The translations under genes and the position numbers were made by a program. 64,000 nucleotides of DNA, from positions 31,421 through 95,420 of the forward strand of contig NZ_JAFHKI010000064.1 of the NCBI RefSeq assembly GCF_016937615.1, written 5' to 3'. The notes beneath the pieces are model-generated. The model was given only the letters and a program-made list of their open reading frames with translations. It made no database searches and was not told the origin of the DNA. The stretch is from Pseudomonas lactucae. GTDB lineage: Bacteria > Pseudomonadota > Gammaproteobacteria > Pseudomonadales > Pseudomonadaceae. This document shows, piece by piece, positions 14,468-24,586 of this stretch; position 1 is the first letter of the stretch, and each line of letters opens with the position of its first letter.

Positions 14468-16171
14468 ATGAGCATTCCGTCCAGTACACTCAGCAAGCCC
14501 CATCGCCACCCTGCAGACGGTAAAAAACCCATCACCATCTTCGGCCCGGATTTTCCGTTCGCCTTCGATGACTGGATCGAGCACCCCGCCGGCCTCGGCA
14601 GCATTCCCGCCGAGCACCATGGCGCGGAAGTGGCGATTGTCGGCGCGGGGATCGCCGGGCTGGTCGCCGCCTATGAGCTGATGAAACTGGGTCTCAAACC
14701 TGTGGTGTACGAAGCTTCGAAAATGGGCGGCCGTCTGCGTTCCCAGGCCTTCGAAGGCGCCGAAGGCATCATCGCCGAGTTGGGCGGCATGCGTTTCCCG
14801 GTGTCGTCCACCGCGTTTTACCACTACGTCGACAAGCTCGGCCTGGAAACCAAACCGTTTCCCAACCCGCTCACTCCGGCCTCCGGCAGCACCGTGATCG
14901 ACCTCGAAGGCGAAACCCATTACGCACAAAAGCTCTCCGACTTGCCTGCACTGTTCCAGGAAGTGGCTGACGCCTGGGCCGATGCCCTGGAAGCCGGCTC
15001 GCAGTTCGGCGATATCCAGCAAGCCATCCGCGACCGCGATGTGCCGCGTCTGAAAGCACTGTGGAACAAGCTGGTGCCGCTGTGGGACGACCGCACCTTC
15101 TACGACTTCGTCGCCACCTCCAAGGCCTTTGCAAAGTTGTCGTTCCATCACCGTGAAGTGTTCGGCCAGGTCGGTTTCGGCACAGGTGGCTGGGACTCCG
15201 ACTTTCCCAACTCAATGCTGGAAATTTTTCGCGTGGTGATGACCAACTGCGATGATCACCAACACCTGGTGGTCGGCGGCGTGGCGCAAGTACCCATGGG
15301 CATCTGGCGCCATGTACCGGAGCGCTGCGCCCACTGGCCGGCCGGCACCAGCCTCAGTTCGCTGCACAGCGGCGCGCCTCGCGCGGGGGTCAAGCGTATT
15401 GCCCACGCGGCGGATGGCCGTTTCGCGGTGACCGACAACTACGGCGACACCCGCGAATACGCCGCGGTGCTGACCACCTGCCAGAGCTGGCTGCTGACCA
15501 CCCAGATCGAGTGCGACGAAACCTTGTTCTCGCAAAAGATGTGGATGGCCCTGGACCGCACACGCTACATGCAATCGTCGAAAACCTTCGTGATGGTCGA
15601 CCGCCCGTTCTGGAAAGACAAAGATCCGGAAACCGGCCGCGACCTGATGAGCATGACGCTCACCGACCGCCTGACCCGCGGCACTTACCTGTTCGACAAC
15701 GGTGACGACAAGCCGGGGGTGATCTGCCTGTCGTATTCGTGGATGAGCGACGCACTGAAAATGCTGCCGCAGCCTATCGATAAACGCGTGAAACTGGCGC
15801 TCGACGCCTTGAAGAAGATCTATCCGAAAGTCGATATCAAGGCGCGCATCATCGGTGACCCGATCACCGTGTCCTGGGAGGCCGACCCGCACTTCCTCGG
15901 CGCGTTCAAAGGTGCCCTGCCCGGCCACTATCGCTACAACCAGCGGATGTATGCGCACTTCATGCAGAAGGACATGCCCGCCGAACAACGTGGGATTTTT
16001 ATCGCAGGGGACGATGTTTCATGGACGCCCGCCTGGGTCGAAGGCGCAGTACAGACTTCGCTGAACGCGGTATGGGGCATCATGACTCACTTCGGCGGCA
16101 GCACTCACGCCGAGAACCCAGGCCCAGGTGACGTGTTCGATGAAATCGGGCCGATCAGCCTGCCCGAGTAA
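14468..16171 (+). CDS. davB: L-lysine 2-monooxygenase
   Basis: 567 residues. FAD-dependent amine-oxidase fold: dinucleotide-binding VAIVGAGIAGLVAAYEL near residues 54-70 followed by VVYEASKMGGRLRS, and the C-terminal FAD segment IFIAGDDVSWTPAWVEGAV near 515. It converts L-lysine to 5-aminovaleramide, the first step of the 5-aminovalerate pathway. Length about 560 and the next gene, a 264-residue amidohydrolase, match DavB-DavA rather than tryptophan 2-monooxygenase (iaaM), which has a similar fold. Starts at ATG 14468 with an AAGG site and is followed after 11 bases by davA. Confidence 0.88.
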   Translation: MSIPSSTLSKPHRHPADGKKPITIFGPDFPFAFDDWIEHPAGLGSIPAEHHGAEVAIVGAGIAGLVAAYELMKLGLKPVVYEASKMGGRLRSQAFEGAEGIIAELGGMRFPVSSTAFYHYVDKLGLETKPFPNPLTPASGSTVIDLEGETHYAQKLSDLPALFQEVADAWADALEAGSQFGDIQQAIRDRDVPRLKALWNKLVPLWDDRTFYDFVATSKAFAKLSFHHREVFGQVGFGTGGWDSDFPNSMLEIFRVVMTNCDDHQHLVVGGVAQVPMGIWRHVPERCAHWPAGTSLSSLHSGAPRAGVKRIAHAADGRFAVTDNYGDTREYAAVLTTCQSWLLTTQIECDETLFSQKMWMALDRTRYMQSSKTFVMVDRPFWKDKDPETGRDLMSMTLTDRLTRGTYLFDNGDDKPGVICLSYSWMSDALKMLPQPIDKRVKLALDALKKIYPKVDIKARIIGDPITVSWEADPHFLGAFKGALPGHYRYNQRMYAHFMQKDMPAEQRGIFIAGDDVSWTPAWVEGAVQTSLNAVWGIMTHFGGSTHAENPGPGDVFDEIGPISLPE

Positions 16172-16182
16172 GGAGCCAAGCC

Positions 16183-16977
16183 ATGCGTGTCGCCCTGTAT
16201 CAATGCCCGCCGCTACCGCTGGATGTGGCCGCTAACCTCAAGCGCCTGCACCAATTGGCGCATGAGGCCACCGACGCCGATGTCCTGGTGCTGCCAGAAA
16301 TGTTCCTCACCGGCTACAACATCGGTGCCGAGGCGGTCGGCGCCTTGGCCGAGGCGCAGGACGGGGAGTCTGCGCAAGCCATTGCCGAAATCGCGCAAAA
16401 CGCCGGGTTGGCCATTCTCTACGGCTACCCGGAGCGCGCCGGCGATGGGCAGATCTACAACGCCATACAGTTGATCGACGCCCACGGCCAGCGCCTGTGC
16501 AATTACCGCAAGACCCATCTGTTCGGCGACTTGGACCATACGATGTTCAGCGCCGGCGACGATGACGCCCCACTGGTGGCACTCAATGGCTGGACGCTGG
16601 GGTTCCTGATCTGCTACGACCTGGAGTTCCCGGAAAACACCCGGCGCCTCGCCGTGGCCGGCGCCGAACTGATCCTGGTGCCCACCGCCAATATGGTGCC
16701 GTTCGACTTTGTCGCCGACGTCACCGTGCGGGCGCGGGCCTTTGAAAACCAGTGCTATGTGGCCTACGCCAATTATTGCGGGCACGAAGGTGAGATTCAG
16801 TACTGTGGGCAAAGCAGTATCGCCGCGCCGAATGGCCAGCAAATCGCCCTGGCCGGCCTGGACGAAGCCTTGATTGTCGGCACGCTGGAGCGCCAAGCGA
16901 TCCTCGACGCCCGCGCCGCCAACGACTACCTGCAAGACCGCCGTCCCGAGCTGTACGGCGCGCTGAACAAGCCCTGA
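16183..16977 (+). CDS. davA: 5-aminovaleramidase (nitrilase superfamily)
   Basis: 264 residues. The carbon-nitrogen hydrolase triad is visible: Glu in VLVLPEMFLTGYN (about 41), Lys in NYRKTHLFGDLD (about 110) and Cys in LGFLICYDLEFPE (about 145). It hydrolyses 5-aminovaleramide to 5-aminovalerate in the second step of lysine breakdown. Co-transcribed with davB (11-base gap). Its end is 59 bases before pqqF, as in P. putida. Confidence 0.9.
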   Translation: MRVALYQCPPLPLDVAANLKRLHQLAHEATDADVLVLPEMFLTGYNIGAEAVGALAEAQDGESAQAIAEIAQNAGLAILYGYPERAGDGQIYNAIQLIDAHGQRLCNYRKTHLFGDLDHTMFSAGDDDAPLVALNGWTLGFLICYDLEFPENTRRLAVAGAELILVPTANMVPFDFVADVTVRARAFENQCYVAYANYCGHEGEIQYCGQSSIAAPNGQQIALAGLDEALIVGTLERQAILDARAANDYLQDRRPELYGALNKP

Positions 16978-17036
16978 TCCAGCGGGTTTGCCAGCGGTTT
17001 GTTAGCATAGCCACTTCCTACGTTTTGGAAGTGCCC

Positions 17037-19406
17037 ATGTCTGCGCCGGTCTACCCTCACCCCTTGCATCTGACCCTGCCCAATGGTCTGCGGGTTTCCC
17101 TGCGTCACGCGCCGCGCTTGAAGCGTTGCGCGGCAGCGTTAAGGGTGGCTGCCGGTAGCCACGACGTGCCATTGGCCTGGCCTGGGCTGGCGCATTTTCT
17201 TGAGCATCTATTGTTTCTCGGCACAAAGCGTTTTCCTGCGGCCGAAGGGTTGATGGCTTATGTGCAGCGCCACGGCGGCCAGGTGAACGCCAGCACCCGC
17301 GAGCGCACTACGGACTTCTTTTTTGAACTGCCCGTGCCGACTTTCGCCGATGGCTTGGATCGATTGGCGGACATGCTGACTCATCCGCGTTTGGCGATGG
17401 ACGATCAACTGCGCGAGCGCGAGGTGCTGCACGCGGAATTTGTCGCCTGGTCCCAGGATGCCAAGGCGCAGCAGCAGGTGGCGCTGCTGGAAGGCTTGGC
17501 GGCGGATCATCCGCTGCGCGGCTTTCATGCGGGCAACCGCGACAGTCTGCCGGTGGAGCGTGAGGCCTTTCAGCAAGCGCTGCAGGAGTTCCACGCGCAC
17601 TTCTATCAGAGCGGGCAGATGACCTTGAGCCTTGCCGGCCCGCAATCACGGGTAGAGCTCGAAGCGCTGGCGCGGCGGTTCAGCGAGCAACTGACCTCAG
17701 GACCTTTGCATCCTCAGGCTGCTCCACCTGCATTGATGCAGGGCCAGGCGCACCGCTATCAACACAGCGCCGATCAGCATCTGCATCACGTCATCGCCTG
17801 CGACGCGCCGCGTGACGCATTGGATTTTCTGTGTACCTGGCTCAATGCCCCGGCATCCGGCGGCCTGCTCGCCGAGCTGAGAACACGCGGGCTGGCCACC
17901 GCCGTGCAGGCGTCGGTGCTGTACCACTTCGCCGGGCAAGCGCTGCTGGATATCGACGTTACGCTCAACACCCACGACGCGTCGGCGACACAGATCGAGG
18001 CGCTGCTGCACGACTGGCTGAGCTTTTTCGCACACAGCGACTGGGCGCCACTGCGCGAAGAATTCGCCCTGCTCAACGCTCGTCAACAACAGGTCCAGGG
18101 CGCCCTGGCATTGGCCCGAAACGACAGCGAAGACCTTTCGGAAGCGGGCGTGACCGCGCTCAAGGCCGTGCTCGATTCGCTGCACCTGCCGCCCGCCGAA
18201 CACCTATGGCAATTGCCGCCGAACAACCCGTTCCTGCGCCCACCGATAGAGGAGGCGCGCGCCGGCCTGATACGCGGCCAAACCAGCGCCCACCGTGGCT
18301 TACGTACCTTCGCTCAGGACCGCACGCGAGGACGGCGTGAAGCATCGGCGCTGACCTTCAGCCAGGCCCTGGCGGACGACAGCGACGAAGGCGCGCTGTA
18401 CGTGCACTGGCGATTTGATGCGCTGGCGCCAGTCGGGCTGGAAAATGCCCATCAGACCCTGCGTGAAAACGCTCGCCAGGCAGGCGTCGAATTGTCATTC
18501 GATACCGCCGGTAATGAAGGGTGGGTCAAGATGGTCGGCCTGCACGCCCCCATGCCTGCCGTGCTCGACGCATTGGCGCACAGCCTCGCTCAGCCCTGCG
18601 AGACACCTGCGCGCCCAACCCCGATGATCGCCATCCGCGAGTTGCTCAAGGCGCTACCGGCATGCTGCACCGGCGCCCCTTGCGAACCCCGTGCAACGCC
18701 CGCGTCATGGAGCACTGCACGCTGGCACGGGCTCGGCCTGGGTCTACCCGCCGCCTGTGAAGCGCTGATAAAAACCGCTGCCGCCCGGCTGCCGGGGCAA
18801 CCCACACGCCTTCAAACCGCGCCCCCAGCCGCCAGCGCCCAACGCGTGTGGCATGAAGTCAAAACCGACACCACCGAAGCGGCCCTGCTGCTGTTTTGCC
18901 CGACACCAAGCCAGACCCTGGCCGATGAAGCCTCATGGCGCCTGCTCGCTCATCGGCTGCAGGGGCCGTTCTACCAGCGTCTGCGGGTAGAACTGCAAAT
19001 CGGCTATGCCGTGTTCAGCGGCATCCGGCAGATCAACGGACAAACCGGCCTGCTGTTGGGCGTGCAATCGCCTACCGTGTCGCTGGCGGGGATCGTTGAT
19101 CAACTGCGGGCGTTCCTCGCCGACTTGCCGACGCTGATCGAAGACAGCGACGACATGGGCAACCTGGCCCTGGCGCAGCAGTTTTCAGCCCAGTCGCTGC
19201 CCACCTCCCAAGCCGCCGAACTGTTGTGGCACGCGCACCTGGCCGGCCATCCGTCGGGTTACCTGGAGCAGCTCCAACACCTTGTCCAGAACCGTACACA
19301 CGACGATCTGCACCACGCGGCGCGGCAATTGAACGACGCGGCAGGCGGCTGGCACTGCGTCGCCAATGGCCCCGCCATCGGCGAGGCCTGGAAGGCGGTG
19401 GGCTGA
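17037..19406 (+). CDS. pqqF: PqqF, M16-family peptidase of PQQ biosynthesis
   Basis: 789 residues from the ATG at 17037 (GGAAG upstream). The inverted zinc site HxxEH is present in GLAHFLEHLLFLG near residue 48, with the distal Glu in EREVLHAEFVAW. Family members such as pitrilysin process peptides; PqqF with a partner cuts modified PqqA after the radical SAM step. Length about 790 fits Pseudomonas PqqF. In fluorescent pseudomonads pqqF precedes pqqABCDE, as here. A 159-base gap with a separate promoter region lies before pqqA. Confidence 0.9.
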   Translation: MSAPVYPHPLHLTLPNGLRVSLRHAPRLKRCAAALRVAAGSHDVPLAWPGLAHFLEHLLFLGTKRFPAAEGLMAYVQRHGGQVNASTRERTTDFFFELPVPTFADGLDRLADMLTHPRLAMDDQLREREVLHAEFVAWSQDAKAQQQVALLEGLAADHPLRGFHAGNRDSLPVEREAFQQALQEFHAHFYQSGQMTLSLAGPQSRVELEALARRFSEQLTSGPLHPQAAPPALMQGQAHRYQHSADQHLHHVIACDAPRDALDFLCTWLNAPASGGLLAELRTRGLATAVQASVLYHFAGQALLDIDVTLNTHDASATQIEALLHDWLSFFAHSDWAPLREEFALLNARQQQVQGALALARNDSEDLSEAGVTALKAVLDSLHLPPAEHLWQLPPNNPFLRPPIEEARAGLIRGQTSAHRGLRTFAQDRTRGRREASALTFSQALADDSDEGALYVHWRFDALAPVGLENAHQTLRENARQAGVELSFDTAGNEGWVKMVGLHAPMPAVLDALAHSLAQPCETPARPTPMIAIRELLKALPACCTGAPCEPRATPASWSTARWHGLGLGLPAACEALIKTAAARLPGQPTRLQTAPPAASAQRVWHEVKTDTTEAALLLFCPTPSQTLADEASWRLLAHRLQGPFYQRLRVELQIGYAVFSGIRQINGQTGLLLGVQSPTVSLAGIVDQLRAFLADLPTLIEDSDDMGNLALAQQFSAQSLPTSQAAELLWHAHLAGHPSGYLEQLQHLVQNRTHDDLHHAARQLNDAAGGWHCVANGPAIGEAWKAVG

Positions 19407-19565
19407 TCATTGCCAACCCTGCAACAGGCTTTTTCCATCAAGACAGCGCTAACTTGATCAGAATTGCGTAACATTCCCACGCACACATCTGAACATCTCC
19501 GTCTGGAGGTGGACTATATGTATTACTTGGTAGTAAACGTCCCATCCCTTCGTAGGAGTAAGAAT

Positions 19566-19640
19566 ATGACTTGGTCCAAACCTGCTTACACTGATCTGCG
19601 CATCGGCTTCGAAGTCACCATGTACTTCGCCAGCCGTTAA
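19566..19640 (+). CDS. pqqA: PqqA, precursor peptide of PQQ
   Basis: 24 codons beginning [20 protein letters not shown] and ending in FASR. The Glu and Tyr of the EVTMY motif are the residues joined and converted into pyrroloquinoline quinone. Start ATG 19566 has TAGGAG nine bases upstream. Followed by an intrinsic terminator-like hairpin before pqqB. Confidence 0.97.
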   Translation: MTWSKPAYTDLRIGFEVTMYFASR

Positions 19641-19656
19641 TCCGCTGGGTAATACA

Positions 19657-19688
19657 ACGCCTCGGTTCGCCCGGGGCGTTTTTGTTTT
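19657..19688 (+). terminator. intrinsic terminator/attenuator between pqqA and pqqB
   Basis: ACGCCTCGG (19657-19665) pairs with CCGGGGCGT (19671-19679), nine continuous pairs including one G-T, five-base loop, then TTTTTGTTTT. It would release most transcripts after pqqA and let a fraction read on into pqqBCDE, which fits the need for excess precursor peptide. Confidence 0.85.
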
Positions 19689-19711
19689 GAGCTTTGCGTG
19701 ATGGAGCAATC

Positions 19712-20623
19712 ATGTTTGTCCAGATTCTAGGTTCTGCCGCCGGCGGTGGTTTCCCACAGTGGAATTGCAACTGCGTGAACTGCGCAGGTTTTCGTGACGG
19801 CAGCCTGCGGGCGCAGGCGCGGACCCAGTCGTCCATCGCGATCTCCGACGATGGTGTCAATTGGGTGCTGTGCAACGCCTCCCCGGATATTCGCGCGCAA
19901 CTGCAAGGGTTTGCGCCGATGCAACCCGGCCGCGCCCTGCGTGATACCGGTATCGGCGCGATCATCCTGATGGACAGCCAGATCGACCACACCACCGGCC
20001 TGTTGAGCCTGCGCGAAGGCTGCCCGCACCAGGTGTGGTGCACCGACATGGTCCATGAAGACCTGAGCACCGGCTTCCCGCTGTTTACCATGCTCACCCA
20101 CTGGAACGGCGGCCTGGCCTGGAACCGTATCGAGCTGGATGCCAGCTTCAGCATCCCGGCCTGCCCGAACCTGCGCTTTACCCCGCTGCCGCTGCGCAGC
20201 GCCGCACCGCCCTACTCGCCGCATCGCTTCGATCCGCACCCGGGCGACAACATCGGCCTGATCGTCGAAGACTCGCGCACCGGCGGCAAACTCTTCTATG
20301 CCCCGGGGTTGGGCAAGGTCGACGCGCCGTTGCTGGAGATCATGGCCGGCAGCGATTGCCTGCTGGTGGACGGTACAATGTGGGACGACGATGAAATGCA
20401 GCGCCGTGGCGTCGGCACCCGCACCGGGCGCGAAATGGGCCACCTGGCGCAGAACGGCCCCGGCGGCATGCTTGAAGTGCTTGAGCAGCTACCCAAGCAG
20501 CGCAAGGTGCTTATCCACATCAACAACACCAACCCTATCCTCGATGAAGACTCCCCCGAGCGCGCGGAGCTGGTACGGCGCAATGTCGAAGTGGCTTACG
20601 ACGGCATGAGCATCCAATTGTAG
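19712..20623 (+). CDS. pqqB: PqqB, metallo-hydrolase-fold PQQ biosynthesis protein
   Basis: 303 residues from ATG 19712 (GGAG eight bases upstream); begins [19 protein letters not shown] as in all PqqB proteins. Metallo-beta-lactamase fold with [26 protein letters not shown] and [19 protein letters not shown] segments. PqqB hydroxylates the Glu-Tyr intermediate before ring closure by PqqC. Ends 11 bases before pqqC. Confidence 0.96.
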   Translation: MFVQILGSAAGGGFPQWNCNCVNCAGFRDGSLRAQARTQSSIAISDDGVNWVLCNASPDIRAQLQGFAPMQPGRALRDTGIGAIILMDSQIDHTTGLLSLREGCPHQVWCTDMVHEDLSTGFPLFTMLTHWNGGLAWNRIELDASFSIPACPNLRFTPLPLRSAAPPYSPHRFDPHPGDNIGLIVEDSRTGGKLFYAPGLGKVDAPLLEIMAGSDCLLVDGTMWDDDEMQRRGVGTRTGREMGHLAQNGPGGMLEVLEQLPKQRKVLIHINNTNPILDEDSPERAELVRRNVEVAYDGMSIQL

Positions 20624-20634
20624 GAGCAACGCAA

Positions 20635-21386
20635 ATGACTGACACACCGCTGACGCCCGCCGAGTTTGAAGCGGCCTTGCGGGCCAAGGGCGCCTTCTAC
20701 CATATCCATCACCCCTATCATGTGGCGATGTATGAAGGCCGCGCCAGCCGCGAACAGATCCAGGGCTGGGTCGCCAACCGCTTCTACTACCAAGCGAACA
20801 TTCCCCTGAAGGACGCCGCGATCCTGGCCAACTGCCCGGACCGCGAGATTCGTCGCGAGTGGATTCAACGCCTGCTCGACCATGACGGCGCACCCGGTGA
20901 AGACGGCGGCATTGAAGCCTGGCTGCGCCTGGGCCAGGCGTCGGCCTCGACCCCGACCAACTGCGTTCCCAGGAATTGGTGCTGCCCGGCGTGCGGTTTG
21001 CGGTGGATGCTTACGTCAACTTCGCCCGTCGCGCCAGTTGGCAGGAGGCTGCCAGCAGCTCATTGACCGAACTGTTCGCGCCGCAGATCCATCAATCGCG
21101 CCTCGACAGCTGGCCGCAGCACTATCCGTGGATCGACCCGACCGGCTACGAATATTTCCGTACCCGCCTGGGCCAGGCACGTCGCGATGTCGAGCACGGC
21201 TTGGCGATCACTCTGCAGCACTACACCACCCGCGAAGGCCAGGAGCGCATGCTGGAGATTCTCCAGTTCAAGCTGGACATCCTGTGGAGCATGCTCGACG
21301 CCATGAGCATGGCCTATGAACTCAAACGCCCGCCCTATCACAGCGTGACCGAGCAGCGGGTCTGGCATAAAGGGATCGCCCTATGA
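20635..21386 (+). CDS. pqqC: PqqC, pyrroloquinoline-quinone synthase (frame broken by apparent 1-base loss)
   Basis: The first frame (20635 onward) gives [20 protein letters not shown] through [10 protein letters not shown], the second (to 21386) gives [22 protein letters not shown] to the C-terminus KGIAL. Joining them with one extra G or C near 20940 restores the normal roughly 250-residue heme-oxygenase-fold protein that performs the final oxidation and ring closure. Both halves are fully conserved with no other defect. The 3' end overlaps the pqqD start (ATGA, 21383-21386). Real disruption would abolish PQQ synthesis; see the finding on frameshifts. Confidence 0.93.
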
Positions 21387-21658
21387 CCTTTGATCGCAGC
21401 AAAATACCGACCTGGCGCCCGGGCTACCGCTATCAATACGAGCCGGCGCAAAAAGGCCATGTGCTGCTCTATCCCGAAGGCATGATCAAGCTCAACGACA
21501 GCGCGGCGTTGATCGGCGGTTTGATCGATGGCGAGCGCGACGTGGCCGCGATCATCGCCGAGCTGGATAAACAATTTCCTGGTGTGCCTGAGCTCGGTAA
21601 CGACATCGAGCAATTCATGGAGGTCGCCCGTGCTGAGCACTGGATCACCCTTGCCTGA
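21383..21658 (+). CDS. pqqD: PqqD, PqqA-binding chaperone
   Basis: 91 residues: [20 protein letters not shown]..., with the conserved [20 protein letters not shown] region of the RRE (RiPP recognition element) fold. It presents PqqA to the radical SAM enzyme PqqE. Overlaps pqqC by four bases and pqqE by 29 bases, so the three are translationally coupled. Confidence 0.95.
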   Translation: MTFDRSKIPTWRPGYRYQYEPAQKGHVLLYPEGMIKLNDSAALIGGLIDGERDVAAIIAELDKQFPGVPELGNDIEQFMEVARAEHWITLA

Positions 21659-22780
21659 GAAACCAGCCATTGGTCTGCCGCTGTGGCTGTTGGCCGAGCT
21701 GACCTACCGCTGCCCGTTGCAGTGCCCGTACTGCTCCAACCCGCTGGATTTCGCCGAGCAGGGTAAGGAACTGAGCACCGAGCAGTGGATCAGGGTCTTT
21801 CGCGAAGCCCGCGAGATGGGCGCCGCGCAGCTGGGTTTTTCCGGCGGTGAGCCGCTGGTACGCCAGGACCTCGCGGAATTGATCGCCGAGGCGCGCAAAC
21901 TGGGGTTCTACACCAACCTGATCACCTCCGGCATCGGCCTGACCGAGCAGAAAATCAGCGATTTCAAGAAGGCCGGTCTGGACCATATCCAGATCAGCTT
22001 CCAGGCTAGCGATGAACAGGTGAACAACCTGCTCGCCGGCTCGAAAAAAGCCTTCGCGCAAAAGCTGGCAATGGCCCGTGCGGTGAAAGCCCACGGCTAT
22101 CCGATGGTGCTGAACTTCGTCACCCATCGGCACAATATCGACAAGATCGACCGCATCATCGAGCTGTGCATCGCGTTGGAAGCGGACTTCGTCGAACTTG
22201 CCACCTGCCAGTTCTACGGCTGGGCGCAGCTCAACCGTGTGGGTTTATTGCCCACTCAGGAGCAACTGGTACGCGCCGAACGCATCACCAACGAATACCG
22301 CACCAAGCTCGAGGCTCAAGGCCACCCGTGCAAGCTGATCTTCGTGACGCCGGATTATTACGAGGAGCGCCCGAAGGCCTGTATGAACGGCTGGGGCAGC
22401 ATTTTTCTGACGGTCACACCGGACGGCACCGCCCTGCCCTGCCACGGCGCCCGACAGATGCCGGTGCAATTTCCCAACGTGCGCGACCACAGCATGCAAC
22501 ACATCTGGTACGACTCGTTTGGCTTCAACCGCTTTCGCGGCTACGACTGGATGCCCGAGCCGTGCCGTTCATGCGATGAAAAGGAAAAGGACTTCGGCGG
22601 CTGCCGATGCCAGGCTTTCATGCTCACCGGCGACGCCAGCAATGCCGACCCGGTGTGCAGCAAGTCGGAGCATCACGCATCATCCTTAACGCGCGGGAAG
22701 AAGCCGAACACGCCACCCAGACCATCGAGCAACTGGCCTTTCGCAATGAGCGCAACTCACGGCTCATCGCAAAAGGCTAA
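21630..22780 (+). CDS. pqqE: PqqE, radical SAM enzyme (3' frameshift, apparent 1-base loss)
   Basis: Start GTG 21630 with GGAGG six bases upstream. The radical SAM cluster motif is [11 protein letters not shown], followed by [12 protein letters not shown]; the C-terminal SPASM auxiliary cluster Cys residues are in [39 protein letters not shown] and PVCSKS. It forms the Glu-Tyr carbon-carbon link in PqqA. After CSKSEHHA the frame slips; adding one base at about 22674 restores [13 protein letters not shown]...LIAKG with a stop at 22778-22780. Only the last 35 or so residues are affected. Confidence 0.93.
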
Positions 22781-22785
22781 GGGCC

Positions 22786-22944
22786 TCAACGCTTGGCGAT
22801 GATGTACACCGCGTGGATGATGCCTGGGAAGTAACCGCACAAGGTCAGCAGAATATTCAGCCAGAACGCGCCGCCGAAGCCTACTTGCAGGAACACACCC
22901 AGTGGCGGCAGCAGAATGGCGATGATGATACGAATGAAATCCAT
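22786..22944 (-). CDS. Pmp3/YqaE-family small membrane protein, 52 aa
   Basis: ATG 22944 with GGAG seven bases upstream, stop 22786-22788. The peptide starts [20 protein letters not shown] and continues [20 protein letters not shown], two membrane segments with the family's PPLGVFL and [16 protein letters not shown] signatures. Members are hydrophobic stress-related proteins that influence membrane potential. It lies tail-to-tail with pqqE (five bases apart) and may share transcription stop signals with it. Confidence 0.93.
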   Translation of the reverse strand: MDFIRIIIAILLPPLGVFLQVGFGGAFWLNILLTLCGYFPGIIHAVYIIAKR

Positions 22945-23051
22945 GGGTCAGCTCCAGAAAATCGGCTCGTGTGAGCCGTGTAGCTAATCGACCCTGGGGG
23001 TTCGTGAGGGTTCAGTGAATTCTGGCATTACGCCATCCTGTAATAAGCAGA

Positions 23052-23092
23052 CAAAAAAACGCCCCCGGCCAAAATAATCCGGCTGGAGGCGC
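23052..23092 (-). terminator. intrinsic terminator of the aminotransferase gene
   Basis: On the minus strand GGCGCCTCCAGCC pairs, with two G-T pairs, with GGCCGGGGGCG, followed by a run of seven T. It lies about 35 bases after the aminotransferase stop. Confidence 0.8.
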
Positions 23093-23126
23093 CGCGTATG
23101 CCGCGAGACGGTTCAGGAATAAGAGA

Positions 23127-24389
23127 TTAAACGGCGATGCCCTTGCGGCATTGCAGTTGCGCGGTGCGCACGCGGGAAAACGCGCGGGCCAGGCGCAGGA
23201 GCATTTCGTCGATGTTGCTTTTGCTCACGGTGAGCGCCGGGGTGAAGCGCAGGCAGTCGGGTTGCGACGCAGTGAGGATCAGCCCTTCGTGCAGCGCGGC
23301 TTTTACCACGGCATCTGCGCAATCATCCGACAAGGTCAGGCCCCACATCAGGCCCTGACCACGCAGTTGGCCGTGATCGTAGCGATGAGCCAGGCGCGCC
23401 AGTCCTTCGCCCAGATACAGACCGGACTCGCGCACATGCTCAAGAAAGCCGTGCTCCAGCACCGCGTCGAGTACCGCCGCGCCGGCCGACGCCATCAGCG
23501 CGTTGCCATGATGGGTGCCGTCCAACTCACCCACTTCAAAACAGCATGCGTTGCCGCGTGCCAACAGTGCCGCCAGGGGCACGCCGCCGCCCAGGCCTTT
23601 ACCGAGGGTGATGATGTCGGCGCGCACGCCGTATTGCTGTTCGGCAAGCAACGTACCGCAACGGCCAAGACCGGTTTGCACTTCGTCAAGGATCAGCAGG
23701 ATGCCCAGTTCACGGCACAGCCGCTCGACGCCCTTCAAGTAATGCTCGGTGGCGGGCATTACGCCGACGCCCTGAAGCGGTTCGAGCAGGATGGCCACCG
23801 TTTGCGCATCCACGGCTGCGTGCAGCGCCGGCAGGTCATTGAACGGCACGTGGCTGAAACCGGGCAATTGCGGCTCGAAGCGGTTTTCCAAGGCTTGCGC
23901 CGACGCCGCCAGCGTCGCAAAGCTGCGGCCATGGCAACCGTTGCTGGCGCTGATAATGCGGTATGCGCCACCACGATGCAGTTGGCCCCATTTGCGCGCC
24001 AGCTTGATAGCCGCTTCACAGGCTTCCGCGCCGCTGTTAAGCAGATAGGCTTGGTCACTGCCGGTACGGTGGCACAACCGCTCGACGAGATTGAGTTGGG
24101 TGCGGTTATGCAGGCCCATGCCGGGGTTGATCAGCGCTTGTGTCTGCTGGTTCAGGGCGCTGATCAGCACCTGTGGGCTATGACCGAGGCTGTTCGCGCC
24201 ATTACCCTGACTGAAGTCCAGATAAGCGCGGTCGTCACTGTCCCACAGCCAGGAACCCTGGCCACGCGAAAAGACTTGAGGCGGCCTGGCCACGGTGGGC
24301 ATCAGCGGTTCACTGGACGCATCATCCGTTGCGTCCATCACCAGATCATCCAGGCTTGGCGTGGGGCGACGCCGGCTGAACAGGTTCAC
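23127..24389 (-). CDS. class III PLP-dependent aminotransferase
   Basis: 420 residues. Conserved features of the acetylornithine/4-aminobutyrate aminotransferase family: LLNSGAEACEAAIKLARKW (phosphate binding), SNGCHGRSFATLA, LLILDEVQTGLGRCGTL (Asp for the pyridine N) and IITLGKGLGGGVPLAALL with the PLP-binding Lys. The N-terminal 40 residues are non-conserved. The position next to pqqE with a divergent LysR regulator recalls PA0530-type genes. Substrate not assignable from sequence; an amino acid or polyamine with a distal amino group is likely. Confidence 0.88.
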   Translation of the reverse strand: MNLFSRRRPTPSLDDLVMDATDDASSEPLMPTVARPPQVFSRGQGSWLWDSDDRAYLDFSQGNGANSLGHSPQVLISALNQQTQALINPGMGLHNRTQLNLVERLCHRTGSDQAYLLNSGAEACEAAIKLARKWGQLHRGGAYRIISASNGCHGRSFATLAASAQALENRFEPQLPGFSHVPFNDLPALHAAVDAQTVAILLEPLQGVGVMPATEHYLKGVERLCRELGILLILDEVQTGLGRCGTLLAEQQYGVRADIITLGKGLGGGVPLAALLARGNACCFEVGELDGTHHGNALMASAGAAVLDAVLEHGFLEHVRESGLYLGEGLARLAHRYDHGQLRGQGLMWGLTLSDDCADAVVKAALHEGLILTASQPDCLRFTPALTVSKSNIDEMLLRLARAFSRVRTAQLQCRKGIAV

Positions 24390-24586
24390 AGATCACCCCC
24401 GATAGCAACCAAGCCTGGTGCAAACACCACCTGTGGATTGTTTGCCTTGCCTATGTAAACGCTATCAACCCAAACACTCTTCATTGCCCGATCCGGCCCT
24501 GTAAGCCCTGCGAATAGGCGCTAGACTAGGCGTCTGGTGGGCCGACGGCCATTTCGATTTTGCAGCTTTTTCGATAAGAAAGACTT

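Noticed and set aside
14468..16171. Tryptophan 2-monooxygenase (iaaM, auxin synthesis)
   Set aside because: Similar flavoenzyme fold, but the adjacent 264-residue amidase and the pqq/Lrp neighbours match davBA; no iaaH-type indoleacetamide hydrolase (amidase-signature family) is present.
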